From assembly GCF_025821665.1 (NCBI RefSeq), contig NZ_JACKSJ010000247.1, positions 1-57,648 of the forward strand: a stretch of 57,648 nucleotides of DNA, in the 5' to 3' direction. A program made the position numbers and the translations under genes. Positions 35,452-42,407 of the stretch are shown here, in pieces. The first letter of the stretch is position 1. Each line of letters starts with the position of its first letter. Source of the stretch: [Mycobacterium] manitobense (GTDB lineage: Bacteria; Actinomycetota; Actinomycetes; Mycobacteriales; Mycobacteriaceae). Under the pieces are notes generated by a model. It had not been told where the DNA came from. It searched no databases and saw only the letters and a program-made list of their open reading frames with translations.

Positions 35452-35515
35452 CCGCGAGTGCGCGTGTCTGCGGCCCGACACGCCGTCAATCACCGACAAA
35501 CGTGCACGCTCGCGG
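35452..35515. repeat. nested inverted-repeat intergenic element
   Basis: The outer arms CCGCGAG (35452-35458) and CTCGCGG (35509-35515) enclose a 7-bp inner hairpin GCGTGTC / GACACGC (35462-35468 and 35477-35483) with an 8-nt loop. This layout resembles intergenic palindromic elements I recall from other mycobacterial genomes. It follows the fusion gene stop by 10 nt and may serve as a terminator. Confidence 0.5.
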
Positions 35516-35528
35516 CAGGCTGACGGGC

Positions 35529-35858
35529 ATGGTCGTGGCCAAGTCGGTGATGTTGTTCGTGCTCGCGGCGCTGCTGGAGATCGGTGGCGCCTGGCTGGTC
35601 TGGCAGGGCGTGCGGGAAGACCGCGGCTGGTGGTGGGTCGGATTCGGAGTGATCGCCCTCGGCGCCTACGGTTTCGTCGCGGCGTTCCAGCCCGACGCCC
35701 AATTCGGCAGGGTGCTGGCGGCCTACGGCGGCGTGTTCATCGCCGGCTCGCTGGCGTGGGGGATGGTCGCCGACGGTTTCCGCCCAGATCGGTGGGACAT
35801 CACCGGCGCCGCGGTGAGTCTCGTCGGCGTCGGCGTCATCATGTACGCGCCACGCTGA
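35529..35858 (+). CDS. UPF0060 family membrane protein
   Basis: 109 residues, the normal size for the UPF0060/YnfA family, with four transmembrane helices. Family marks are LFVLAALLEIGGAWLVWQ, YGFVAAFQP, AAYGGVFIAGSLAWG and DRWDITGA. ATG 35529 is the start; upstream codons in frame are only the intergenic repeat. Function is unknown; a distant relation to small multidrug-resistance transporters is often noted. Confidence 0.92.
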   Translation: MVVAKSVMLFVLAALLEIGGAWLVWQGVREDRGWWWVGFGVIALGAYGFVAAFQPDAQFGRVLAAYGGVFIAGSLAWGMVADGFRPDRWDITGAAVSLVGVGVIMYAPR

Positions 35859-35916
35859 AATGTGACGAATCCCGGACGCCGCGAATGACGGCGGGGCCGA
35901 CGGGTACCCGCCGCTC

Positions 35917-36126
35917 ATGAGCAAAGAGTTCAAGAAGGGCGATAAGGTCAGCTGGCAGAGTCACGGCAGTACCGCCGAGGGCACCGTCGAGGAGAAGATC
36001 ACCTCGGAGAAAGAAGCGGCCGGCCGCAAGGTCAAGGCGTCGAAGGACGAGCCGCAGTACCGGGTGAAGAGCGAGAAGAGCGGTAACGACGCCGTCCACA
36101 AGCCGGGCGCGCTGAAGAAGAAGTGA
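35917..36126 (+). CDS. DUF2945 (HVA1/TUDOR-like) small protein
   Basis: 69 residues, Lys-rich, with FKKGDKVSWQSHGSTAEGTV at the N-terminus and QYRVKSEKSGNDAVHKPGALK at the C-terminus. These are the hallmarks of the DUF2945 'hypervirulence-associated TUDOR' family, a small SH3-like fold. It is followed 3 nt later by a DUF3140 gene, a common pairing in actinobacteria. There is no signal peptide. Confidence 0.9.
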   Translation: MSKEFKKGDKVSWQSHGSTAEGTVEEKITSEKEAAGRKVKASKDEPQYRVKSEKSGNDAVHKPGALKKK

Positions 36127-36129
36127 CCG

Positions 36130-36486
36130 ATGGCCGAGAGTGACACAAAGCAGCACGAGGACCACAAGCAGGCGTGGGACGAGTTCCACGACGTCGTCAA
36201 CATGACCGCGTCGGAACTGGAGAAGTGGCTCGACTCCGACGATTCGAAGTCGGTGGGCCAGAAGTCCGGCGGCGGCGAGTCCACCGGCCACGAGAGCGGC
36301 CGGCACATCGTCAAGATCCTGAAGGCCAAGAAGTCCGACCTGTCCGACGACGACTACGCGCACATGCGCAAGGTCGTCGGTTACACCAAACGCCATCTGG
36401 CACAACGCCCCTCAGGCGACATCGAAGACTCGGCGTGGCGGTACTCGCTGAAGAACTGGGGCCACGACCCGGTCAAGAAGTCCTGA
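36130..36486 (+). CDS. DUF3140 family protein
   Basis: 118 residues, charged and helical. The family pattern is clear: WDEFHDVVNMTASELEKWLDS, SGRHIVKILKAKKSDLSDDD and MRKVVGYTKRHLAQRP. It often accompanies DUF2945 proteins; both are of unknown function and are often linked with stress. Its C-terminus overlaps the 3' end of the convergent gene by 14 nt. Confidence 0.9.
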   Translation: MAESDTKQHEDHKQAWDEFHDVVNMTASELEKWLDSDDSKSVGQKSGGGESTGHESGRHIVKILKAKKSDLSDDDYAHMRKVVGYTKRHLAQRPSGDIEDSAWRYSLKNWGHDPVKKS

Positions 36487-37369
36487 GCCCGGCGCTCTCG
36501 TCGTCGAGGTCGTCGCGATTGAGGCCCATCGGGGTGGCCTGCGGCACGTCGCCCCCCGCCACCGCGGCGCGGGCGAGCGGTGTCAGCGTCCGGAACAGCT
36601 GTTCGACCTCGTCGTCGGCGAGGCCGTCGAGTGCCGAGAGCGCCAGCGCGTCGGTGGTGTCCTCGATGTGCTGCTTGAGTTCCCGGCCTGCATCTGTGAG
36701 CGCTCCGCTGTCGTCGAGCAGGCCGCGAGCGGCGAGCCGGTTCTGGTGCTCGGCCCACTGCTGCTCGTCGTAATCCCGGCTGCGCATGATCATCTCGGCG
36801 GGCACCTTGCCCGCGGCGGCGTGCAACACGTTGCACTCGCGGCCGCTGACGCCTGCGGCGGCGAGCACCGCCACATGCGCGTCGCCACGGTGTTCGCGCA
36901 GCAGCGTCGCGGCGTGCCACAACCGCGCCACGGGATCGGTGGGCCAGTCCAGCGACAGGTTGGCCGCGAACAGCGGCCGGCCGTCGACTGGCGCCGCGAC
37001 GGCGGCCTTGGCCGCGAGATCGGCTGCGGTGCGCAGGCCGTCGTCGTCGACCAGGCCGTAGCGCCGCAGGGCGGCGACGGCCGACTCCTCACGCGCGCGC
37101 AGGGCCTCGGCCGGGCCGGCCACCTCCCAGGCCGCGGGCAGGGCCTTGGCCACCCGCGCGGGTGCGAAGTTGTAGAACACGGCGGTTACCACCTCCGCCG
37201 GAACCGGTCCCAGCGGCGCCGAGCGCGCGGCGAAGTAGCCCATCCAGAATCCGCGGTACCCGAGCGCGTCCATCGCGGACCGCGCCTCAGGGGCGAAGTA
37301 GGTGACGGCGTGCACCGCCTCGAACCGGTCGAAGAAGCGTCGTGCGAGATTCGGTTGTCTGCCCACCAT
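36473..37369 (-). CDS. SCO6745-like helical protein (SalK/MarR-like)
   Basis: 298 residues, mainly alpha-helical. RRFFDRFEAVHAVTYFAPEA, GYRGFWMGYFAARSAPLG and AVFYNFAPARVAKALPAAW are typical of the actinobacterial SCO6745 family. A winged-helix-like second half (HQNRLAARGLLDDSGALTDAG) resembles MarR. The role is unknown. It ends the unit read from the GntR gene (5 nt upstream), so the two are probably co-transcribed. Confidence 0.8.
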   Translation of the reverse strand: MVGRQPNLARRFFDRFEAVHAVTYFAPEARSAMDALGYRGFWMGYFAARSAPLGPVPAEVVTAVFYNFAPARVAKALPAAWEVAGPAEALRAREESAVAALRRYGLVDDDGLRTAADLAAKAAVAAPVDGRPLFAANLSLDWPTDPVARLWHAATLLREHRGDAHVAVLAAAGVSGRECNVLHAAAGKVPAEMIMRSRDYDEQQWAEHQNRLAARGLLDDSGALTDAGRELKQHIEDTTDALALSALDGLADDEVEQLFRTLTPLARAAVAGGDVPQATPMGLNRDDLDDESAGLRTS

Positions 37370-37374
37370 CGCAG

Positions 37375-38091
37375 TTAACCACTGCCGGTGAACTCCTCGG
37401 CCACCGCGGATGCCGCTTCGTCGATGATGGCGCGCATCGCCCGTTCGGCCTCCGCCGCATCGTTCATCCGTATCGCCCGGGCGACGTCGTCGTGCAGCGC
37501 GATCGCGGCGGGGTTCGGGTTCTCCGGCATCATCCCGTGCTGGGTCCGGCCGGACAGCACCGAGGCGACCACGCCGGTCAACGCGCGGAACATCTCGTTT
37601 CCGCTGGCGTCCAGCAGCGTCTGATGGAACACCAGGTCCGCGGACAGGTAGGCGTCCAGGTCACCGGCGCGGCCGTGCACCAGCATGTCCGACGCGGCGG
37701 CGGCCATCACCCGGCACTGGTGCGGGTCTGCCCGCCGGGCCGCCAGGGCGGCGGCCGCGGGCTCGAAGCCGCGACGCAGTTCGGACAGCGACTCCAGCTG
37801 GGCCACGCGGTCGCCTGCGTCGAGGCGCCATCGAATCACGTTCGGGTCGAACACATTCCAGCTCGTCGACGGCTGCACCGTGATGCCGACCCGGCGGCGC
37901 GACTCCACCATGCCCATCGATTCGAGGACGCGGATCGCCTCGCGGGCGACGCTGCGTGACACACCGTGGCCGACGCCGACGGCGTCGAGCGTGAGCACCT
38001 GACCGGCTGGGTACTCCCCGGAGACGATGCGGGTGCCCAGCGCGGTGAGCAGTCCGCCGTGCAGAGCGCCGACGCGAGTGGCCACGGTCAC
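37375..38091 (-). CDS. GntR/FadR-family transcriptional regulator (probable gluconate regulator)
   Basis: 238 residues: an N-terminal winged helix (LDAVGVGHGVSRSVAREAIRVLESMGMVESRRRVG) and a C-terminal FCD ligand domain with its metal-type His (DLVFHQTLLDAS, LHDDVARAI). It is divergent from gntK-gntP, so control of gluconate use is the simplest reading. The GTG start at 38091 has no ribosome site; a leaderless transcript is possible. Two CTTAC-AT-GGTG-like boxes lie in the shared promoter region. Confidence 0.88.
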   Translation of the reverse strand: MTVATRVGALHGGLLTALGTRIVSGEYPAGQVLTLDAVGVGHGVSRSVAREAIRVLESMGMVESRRRVGITVQPSTSWNVFDPNVIRWRLDAGDRVAQLESLSELRRGFEPAAAALAARRADPHQCRVMAAAASDMLVHGRAGDLDAYLSADLVFHQTLLDASGNEMFRALTGVVASVLSGRTQHGMMPENPNPAAIALHDDVARAIRMNDAAEAERAMRAIIDEAASAVAEEFTGSG

Positions 38092-38092
38092 A

Positions 38093-38173
38093 CTTACATG
38101 GTGTCATACGTTTGCTGGCGCGGCTAAGGACCCATCATCCGAACTTCGATCTTGCATAAGTCTTACCATTGGT
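38093..38173. promoter_or_regulatory. paired GntR-type operator candidates
   Basis: CTTACATGGTG (38093-38103) and CTTACCATTGGTG (38162-38174) are near-repeats at either end of the divergent gntR/gntK region. The second contains the palindrome ACCA-T-TGGT (38165-38173) and overlaps a possible -10 (TACCAT, 38164-38169) for gntK. They are good candidates for sites of the adjacent GntR protein. Confidence 0.4.
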
Positions 38174-38181
38174 GCAGTCTG

Positions 38182-38197
38182 TGTGACGTCAACCACA
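38182..38197. promoter_or_regulatory. Crp-type box before gntK
   Basis: TGTGA-CGTCAA-CCACA, one mismatch from the Crp consensus and ending 18 nt before the gntK ATG. The Corynebacterium Crp homologue GlxR regulates gluconate genes, so this is plausible by analogy. Confidence 0.4.
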
Positions 38198-38215
38198 ACT
38201 GGGTAGGTGGAGGGT

Positions 38216-38728
38216 ATGGCGTCACCAGTAGTCGTCATGGGTGTGTCCGGGTCCGGAAAATCGACCGTTGGTGCGGCGCTCGCGCAGCGCCTGCGCGTCC
38301 CGTTCGCCGACGCGGACGACTTCCATCCGCCGGCGAACATCGCCAAGATGACCGCGGGTCACCCGCTCGATGACGACGACCGTCATCCGTGGCTGGAGGC
38401 CATCGGAATCTGGCTGGCCGAGCATCCCACGGGCGGGGTGATGAGCTGCTCGGCGCTCAAGCGCCGATACCGTGACCAGCTCCGCCGGCACTGCGCCGAC
38501 GTCGCGTTCCTGCACCTGAGTGGGGCGCTGGAGGTCATCTCCCGTCGTCAGGCCAGCCGGCCCGGCCACTTCATGCCGGCGTCCCTGCTGGCTTCCCAGT
38601 TCCAAACGCTCGAGCCGCTGGAGCCCGACGAGCACGGCGTCTCCATCAACGTCGACCAGGACATCGATTCGATCATCGACTCGTATGTCACCTTGACCGA
38701 TCCCGCCACCGAAGAGGAGACCCGATGA
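38216..38728 (+). CDS. gntK: gluconokinase
   Basis: Phosphorylates D-gluconate to 6-phosphogluconate for the pentose phosphate pathway. 170 residues, the usual size. P-loop GVSGSGKSTVGAALAQRL, substrate motif FADADDFHPPANIAKMTAG, then HPWLEAIG and SCSALKRRYRDQLR are all GntK marks. ATG 38216 is preceded by GGTGGAGGG. Its stop overlaps the permease ATG by 4 nt. Confidence 0.95.
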   Translation: MASPVVVMGVSGSGKSTVGAALAQRLRVPFADADDFHPPANIAKMTAGHPLDDDDRHPWLEAIGIWLAEHPTGGVMSCSALKRRYRDQLRRHCADVAFLHLSGALEVISRRQASRPGHFMPASLLASQFQTLEPLEPDEHGVSINVDQDIDSIIDSYVTLTDPATEEETR

Positions 38729-40200
38729 CCACGGCACTGACCCTGCTGGCCGCCGATGCGGAGCTGGCCGAACCCGTAGCGGCCGGTTGGCAACTCGTCG
38801 TCGCGGCGCTGGCCGGCATCGCGGTCATCGTCATCCTGATCACCCTGTTGAAGCTGCACCCGTTCCTCGCCCTGATCTTCGGCGCGCTCACGGTGGGCCT
38901 CGTGGCTGGCGTGAACATCGCCGACGTCCTGGACTCCTTCGCCGACGGATTCGGCTCCACCGCAGCAGGTGTCGGCATCCTCATCGCGCTGGGCGCAATG
39001 TTCGCGAAGTTACTGGCCGACTCCGGTGGCGCCGACGAGATCGTCGACACCATCGTCGGGCACGCCTCACCGCGCGCGCTGCCCTGGGCGATGGCACTGG
39101 TGGGTTCGATCATCGGCCTGCCGATGTTCTTTGAGATCGGCCTCGTGCTGCTGATGCCGGTGATCTACCTGGTGGCGAAGCGCTCGGGCCTGTCACTGAT
39201 CACCGTCGGCATCCCCGCCCTCGCCGGGCTGTCCGCGATGCACGGCCTGGTCCCGCCGCACCCGGGCCCGCTGACCGCCATCGAGTACCTGGGCGCCGAC
39301 CTCGGCATGACGCTGGCCCTCGGTGTCGCCGTGGCCATCCCGACGGTCATCGTCGCCGGGCCGCTGTTCGGCAAGCTGGCCGGCCGCTGGGTCGTGCTCG
39401 ACGTGCCGGACCGCTTCGACGCCGACGACTTCGACGGCAACGGCAGTGGAAAGGGCGCAGCCGCAGGGGAAGTGGGCGACGGCGCGCAGACTTTGACCGC
39501 GACCGAGGCCGGACTCCGTACCGAACGGCGCAGGCCGTCGTTCGGCATCACGATGTTCAGCGTGCTGCTGCCCGTCGGGTTGATGATGGGCAAGGCACTC
39601 GTCGACATCTTCATCGACGACGAGAGCAATCTCGTGCGACAGACGTTCGACATCCTCGGGCGGCCGCTGATGGCGCTGCTGATCGCCGTCATCGTCGGCA
39701 TCGTCACCCTCGGCAAGAGTTCGGGCATGACCCGCGACCAGATCACCAAGTGCATCGAGTCGTCGCTGCCGCCGGTCGCCGGCATCATCCTGATCGTCGC
39801 CGCCGGCGGCGGGTTCAAGCAGGTGCTGGTCGACACCGGCATCGGCACCAAGCTCGCCGAATGGGCGACGGCGGCCAACGTCTCGGTGATCCTGCTGGCC
39901 TGGGTGCTGGCCGTGCTGATCCGTCTGGCGACCGGCTCCGCGACCGTGGCCACGATCACCGCGTCGTCGCTGATGCTGGGACTCGTCGAGGGAATGAGCG
40001 CCGGCGAGGTCTCGCTGGTGGTGCTCGCGGTCGGTGCCGGCTCGGTGTTCTTCAGCCACGTCAACGACGCCGGGTTCTGGTTGGTGAAGGAGTACTTCGG
40101 GATGTCGGTCGGTCAGACGATCAAGTCGTGGTCGCTGATGGAGACCGTGCTGTCGGTGACCGGCCTGGTGTTCGTGCTGCTGTTGGGGCTCTTCATCTGA
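38725..40200 (+). CDS. gntP: gluconate:H+ symporter, GntP family
   Basis: 491-residue membrane transporter with about 12 hydrophobic segments. Family motifs include LKLHPFLALIFGAL, GLPMFFEIGLVLLMPVIY, HGLVPPHPGPLTAI (GntP signature) and FFSHVNDAGFWLVKEYFG near the C-terminus. A hydrophilic loop of about 50 residues (Gly/Asp-rich, then Arg-rich) lies in the middle. It is coupled to gntK by a 4-nt overlap; the pair form a complete gluconate uptake module. Confidence 0.95.
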   Translation: MTTALTLLAADAELAEPVAAGWQLVVAALAGIAVIVILITLLKLHPFLALIFGALTVGLVAGVNIADVLDSFADGFGSTAAGVGILIALGAMFAKLLADSGGADEIVDTIVGHASPRALPWAMALVGSIIGLPMFFEIGLVLLMPVIYLVAKRSGLSLITVGIPALAGLSAMHGLVPPHPGPLTAIEYLGADLGMTLALGVAVAIPTVIVAGPLFGKLAGRWVVLDVPDRFDADDFDGNGSGKGAAAGEVGDGAQTLTATEAGLRTERRRPSFGITMFSVLLPVGLMMGKALVDIFIDDESNLVRQTFDILGRPLMALLIAVIVGIVTLGKSSGMTRDQITKCIESSLPPVAGIILIVAAGGGFKQVLVDTGIGTKLAEWATAANVSVILLAWVLAVLIRLATGSATVATITASSLMLGLVEGMSAGEVSLVVLAVGAGSVFFSHVNDAGFWLVKEYFGMSVGQTIKSWSLMETVLSVTGLVFVLLLGLFI

Positions 40201-40216
40201 CGACGCGCCGGCAGCG

Positions 40217-40249
40217 GACGCAGGCCGTCAGCCCTTGACGACCTGCGTC
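40217..40249. terminator. strong bidirectional hairpin at the gntP / RDD convergence
   Basis: The arms GACGCAGG-C-CGTCA and TGACG-A-CCTGCGTC pair over 13 of 14 positions around a 5-nt loop. It lies 17 nt after the gntP stop and overlaps the last codons and stop of the RDD gene. No T-tract is present. It probably ends both converging transcripts. Confidence 0.55.
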
Positions 40250-40701
40250 CCGCCGGCCAGCTCGTCGTGCTTGCCCTGCTTGGTCGGGCTGCCGTTGATG
40301 GTCACCGCGATGACGACCATCGCCACGAAGGCCAGCAGCCCACCCACCAGCGGAATGATGGTGAGCACCGTGAACGCGTTGCGGATCGCCGCTTCGCGGG
40401 CGGTCGGCTTGGCTGCGCCGCCGGCACCACGCACGTGCAGCCCGAGCAGCTTTTTGCCCGGGGTCCAGCCCTGGGTCAACTCGAACGCGAAGAAGTAGAG
40501 GAACATCGGCACGCCGGTGAACAGGCCGGATGCCCAGAAGCTCGACATGCTGTCGGTCAGCACGATCAGCAGCCCGGCGACGATGCCGACGAGGATGCCG
40601 TCGATCAGCCGGGCCAGAAACCGTGGCAGCAATGCGCCGGGCGCACCCGCTCCCGGCGAGCCGTAGGAACCGGACGGGGAACCGTACTCGCCTGAAGTCA
40701 T
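40228..40701 (-). CDS. RDD family membrane protein
   Basis: 157 residues. A Gly/Ser/Tyr/Pro-rich N-terminus of about 25 residues precedes LLPRFLARLIDGILVGIVAGL, where R-x-x-D gives the family its name. Three transmembrane helices follow, with the conserved QGWTPGKKLLGLHV loop between the second and third. Function is unknown; some RDD proteins act as sodium or small-cation transporters. AGGAG lies about 7 nt before the ATG at 40701. A strong hairpin separates it from the DoxX-type gene upstream. Confidence 0.88.
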   Translation of the reverse strand: MTSGEYGSPSGSYGSPGAGAPGALLPRFLARLIDGILVGIVAGLLIVLTDSMSSFWASGLFTGVPMFLYFFAFELTQGWTPGKKLLGLHVRGAGGAAKPTAREAAIRNAFTVLTIIPLVGGLLAFVAMVVIAVTINGSPTKQGKHDELAGGTQVVKG

Positions 40702-40703
40702 TG

Positions 40704-40738
40704 CATTCGCTCCTGCTCACAAGGGGTGGATGCGAATG
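40704..40738 (-). promoter_or_regulatory. possible ribosome-site hairpin of the RDD gene
   Basis: CATTCGC (40704-40710) and GCGAATG (40732-40738) are complementary over 7 bp with a 21-nt loop. On the transcript the second arm lies between the AGGAG ribosome site and the ATG, so pairing could limit initiation. Confidence 0.25.
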
Positions 40739-40739
40739 T

Positions 40740-40785
40740 ACCGCCCGAGCGGGCGCCGGGAAGGGGCGACGGCCGCTCGGGCGGT
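40740..40785 (-). terminator. 13-bp-stem hairpin downstream of the DoxX-repeat gene
   Basis: ACCGCCCGAGCGG (40740-40752) is perfectly complementary to CCGCTCGGGCGGT (40773-40785), with a 20-nt loop. It lies 14 nt after the DoxX-repeat stop and 38 nt before the RDD start on the same strand. It is one of the strongest stems in the window and probably ends the upstream transcript. Confidence 0.6.
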
Positions 40786-40799
40786 GACGGTCTTCTGGG

Positions 40800-41807
40800 T
40801 CAGCGCAGGCGCTTCTGCTGCTTGTTGAGCTCCTTGCGGGTCTTCTCCAGTTCCTTGCGTGTGGTGCCGGCGAGGTCGCCGGCCCGGTAGCGGGCGGCGT
40901 CGGCGACGGCGGCGCTGCGCTTGGCGGCCGCGTCGGCGAGCTCGGGGGCGCGGTCGCGGGCGACGTCGGCCCAATCCGACCCGCGCTCGCGGGCGAGTTC
41001 GGCCCAGTCGTAACCGCGTTCCCGAGCCACCTCGGCGAGTTCGGCGCTGCGCTTGCCTGCGACGTCGGCCAGTTCGGCGCCGCGCTTGCCTGCCACCTCG
41101 GCCAGTTCGGCGCTGCGCTTGCTCGCGACCTCGGCGAGTTCGGCGCCACGCTCACGCGCCACATCGGCCCACTCTGCGCCGCGCTTGCCTGCGACCTCGG
41201 CGAGTTCGGCGCCGCGCTCACGGGCGATCTGTGCGAGCTCCCGGCTGCGCTCGGCGCTGACGTGCAGGCCGTGGCCGACCTTCTCGGCGAGTTCGCTGTC
41301 GGTCAGCGAGTTGCCCGCGGCCGCGCCCACCGGCAGCGCGGAGGTGACGGCCACCGAGACCTTGCGTGCGGCGCGGCGGCCGCGCCAGCCGAGGGACGGC
41401 TTGCCCTCGGTGTCGACGGCGGCGATGATCAGGCCGCCGATGAGGCTGATGTCGGTGAGGAACGCGCGCCGCTCGTCGGCCTTGCGCCCCGGCTCCGTCT
41501 CGGTCCAGAAGGCGTGGGCGCCGAGGCTTCCCGGCACCACGCTGAGGGCCAGTGCGGCCGAGGCGAAGCGCGGCAGCTTGCCCGTCGCCAGCAGCAGGCC
41601 GCCTCCGATCTGGACAGCCGCGGTGACCTTGGCGACCGTCTCGGCGTCGGACGGCACATTGGGGCCGACCGGATCGGGCAGCTTGCTCAGGCCGTCGAGT
41701 GTCGGTCGGGCGGCGTCGGCGGCGGGCTTGGGGCTCCGCAGCGCGTCTACGCCGCGCCCGATGAAAACGGCGGACAACATGGGGCGCGCGACTCGTCGAA
41801 TCAACAT
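40800..41807 (-). CDS. DoxX-like membrane protein with an 11-residue repeat tail
   Basis: 335 residues. The first 155 or so resemble the DoxX family: LIRRVARPMLSAVFIGRGVD, VAAVQIGGGLLLATGKLPRF, LALSVVPGSLGAHAFW and ISLIGGLIIAAVD, four hydrophobic segments. Residues about 184-315 are about 12 tandem 11-residue units of consensus A-[RG]-[EK]-R-[GS]-A-E-L-A-[ED]-V, predicted to be a long amphipathic helix. A very basic 20-residue end (TRKELEKTRKELNKQQKRLR) follows. Function is unknown; the tail could line a membrane surface or form a coiled coil. Confidence 0.85.
   Translation of the reverse strand: MLIRRVARPMLSAVFIGRGVDALRSPKPAADAARPTLDGLSKLPDPVGPNVPSDAETVAKVTAAVQIGGGLLLATGKLPRFASAALALSVVPGSLGAHAFWTETEPGRKADERRAFLTDISLIGGLIIAAVDTEGKPSLGWRGRRAARKVSVAVTSALPVGAAAGNSLTDSELAEKVGHGLHVSAERSRELAQIARERGAELAEVAGKRGAEWADVARERGAELAEVASKRSAELAEVAGKRGAELADVAGKRSAELAEVARERGYDWAELARERGSDWADVARDRAPELADAAAKRSAAVADAARYRAGDLAGTTRKELEKTRKELNKQQKRLR
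40863..41258 (-). repeat. 33-bp tandem coding repeat (12 units) in the DoxX-like gene
   Basis: Each 33-bp unit encodes one 11-residue repeat. The central units are nearly identical in DNA, while the C-terminal ones have diverged (ARDRAPELADA, AAKRSAAVADA, ARYRAGDLAGT). Such DNA is prone to unit gain and loss, so the copy number may vary between strains. Confidence 0.8.
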
Positions 41808-41810
41808 GGC

Positions 41811-41826
41811 CCGGGGGTTCCCCCGG
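41811..41826 (-). promoter_or_regulatory. GC hairpin over the ribosome-site position of the DoxX-like gene
   Basis: CCGGGGG-AA-CCCCCGG on the minus strand, ending 3 nt before the ATG at 41807. The GGGGGA in its first arm is the only ribosome-site-like sequence, so folding would hide it. It may also serve as terminator for the DUF6328 gene upstream. Confidence 0.35.
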
Positions 41827-41853
41827 CATCCGCTTCACAAACCCTGATCTGCC

Positions 41854-42357
41854 TCAATAGGACGTGTCGGTCTTCCGTCGTCCCCACAGCGGCAGCGCGA
41901 ACCAGAAGGTGTTCAGCGCCAGCAACGTCGCGCCACCGGCGATCCACGCACCGGTCCGCCCGGCGACGGTGTCGAAGATGACGACGGCGACTCCGGTGAG
42001 TGCGGCGCCCAGCAGCAGCAGGCCCCACATCGCGTACCGATGGGAGGCGGCGACCAACGCCTCCATCCGGTGTCGCCGGAACAGCAACCGGTGCATGCCC
42101 ACCGGCGCCACCAGCAACACCGTGGCGCCCACCGAACAGGCCACGGTGATCAGGTAGACCAGCCGCATCACCGCGTCGAGCTGAGGGAACCGGGCCTGGA
42201 ACGGCAGCGTCAGCAGGAAGCCCGTCAGCAGCTGCACCCCGGTCTGCGCCACCCGGAGTTCCTGCAGCAGGCTCGACCAGTTGCGGTCCAGCCGCTGCGC
42301 CTCGGTCTCCTCGCGATCGGCATCCCACCTCTCGGCGCCAGGACGCTCGGTGTCCAC
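41854..42357 (-). CDS. DUF6328 family membrane protein
   Basis: 167 residues. An acidic/basic N-terminus (DREETEAQRLDRNWSSLLQELRV split by charged runs) precedes four hydrophobic segments. The family core QTGVQLLTGFLLTLPFQARF is clear, followed by VYLITVACSVGATVLLVAPVG and HRLLFRRHR. Function is unknown. It is preceded by the DHFR-like gene's hairpin and followed by the DoxX-like gene, all on the same strand. Confidence 0.85.
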   Translation of the reverse strand: MDTERPGAERWDADREETEAQRLDRNWSSLLQELRVAQTGVQLLTGFLLTLPFQARFPQLDAVMRLVYLITVACSVGATVLLVAPVGMHRLLFRRHRMEALVAASHRYAMWGLLLLGAALTGVAVVIFDTVAGRTGAWIAGGATLLALNTFWFALPLWGRRKTDTSY

Positions 42358-42384
42358 AACGGCATTCTCGCAGTCGGCGCACCC

Positions 42385-42407
42385 GACTTCCCGGCTTCGG
42401 CGAAGTC
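42385..42407 (-). terminator. hairpin at the end of the DHFR-like gene
   Basis: GACTTC-CCG-GCTT-CGG-C-GAAGTC: a 9-bp stem with a one-base bulge and a 4-nt loop, overlapping the first bases of the DHFR-like stop codon. Probable transcription stop on the minus strand. Confidence 0.45.

Noticed and set aside
35880..35916. SigF-type promoter before the DUF2945 gene (GGGTA at 35904)
   Set aside because: A GGGTA element is present, but no GTTT-like -35 stands at 15-17 bp upstream.
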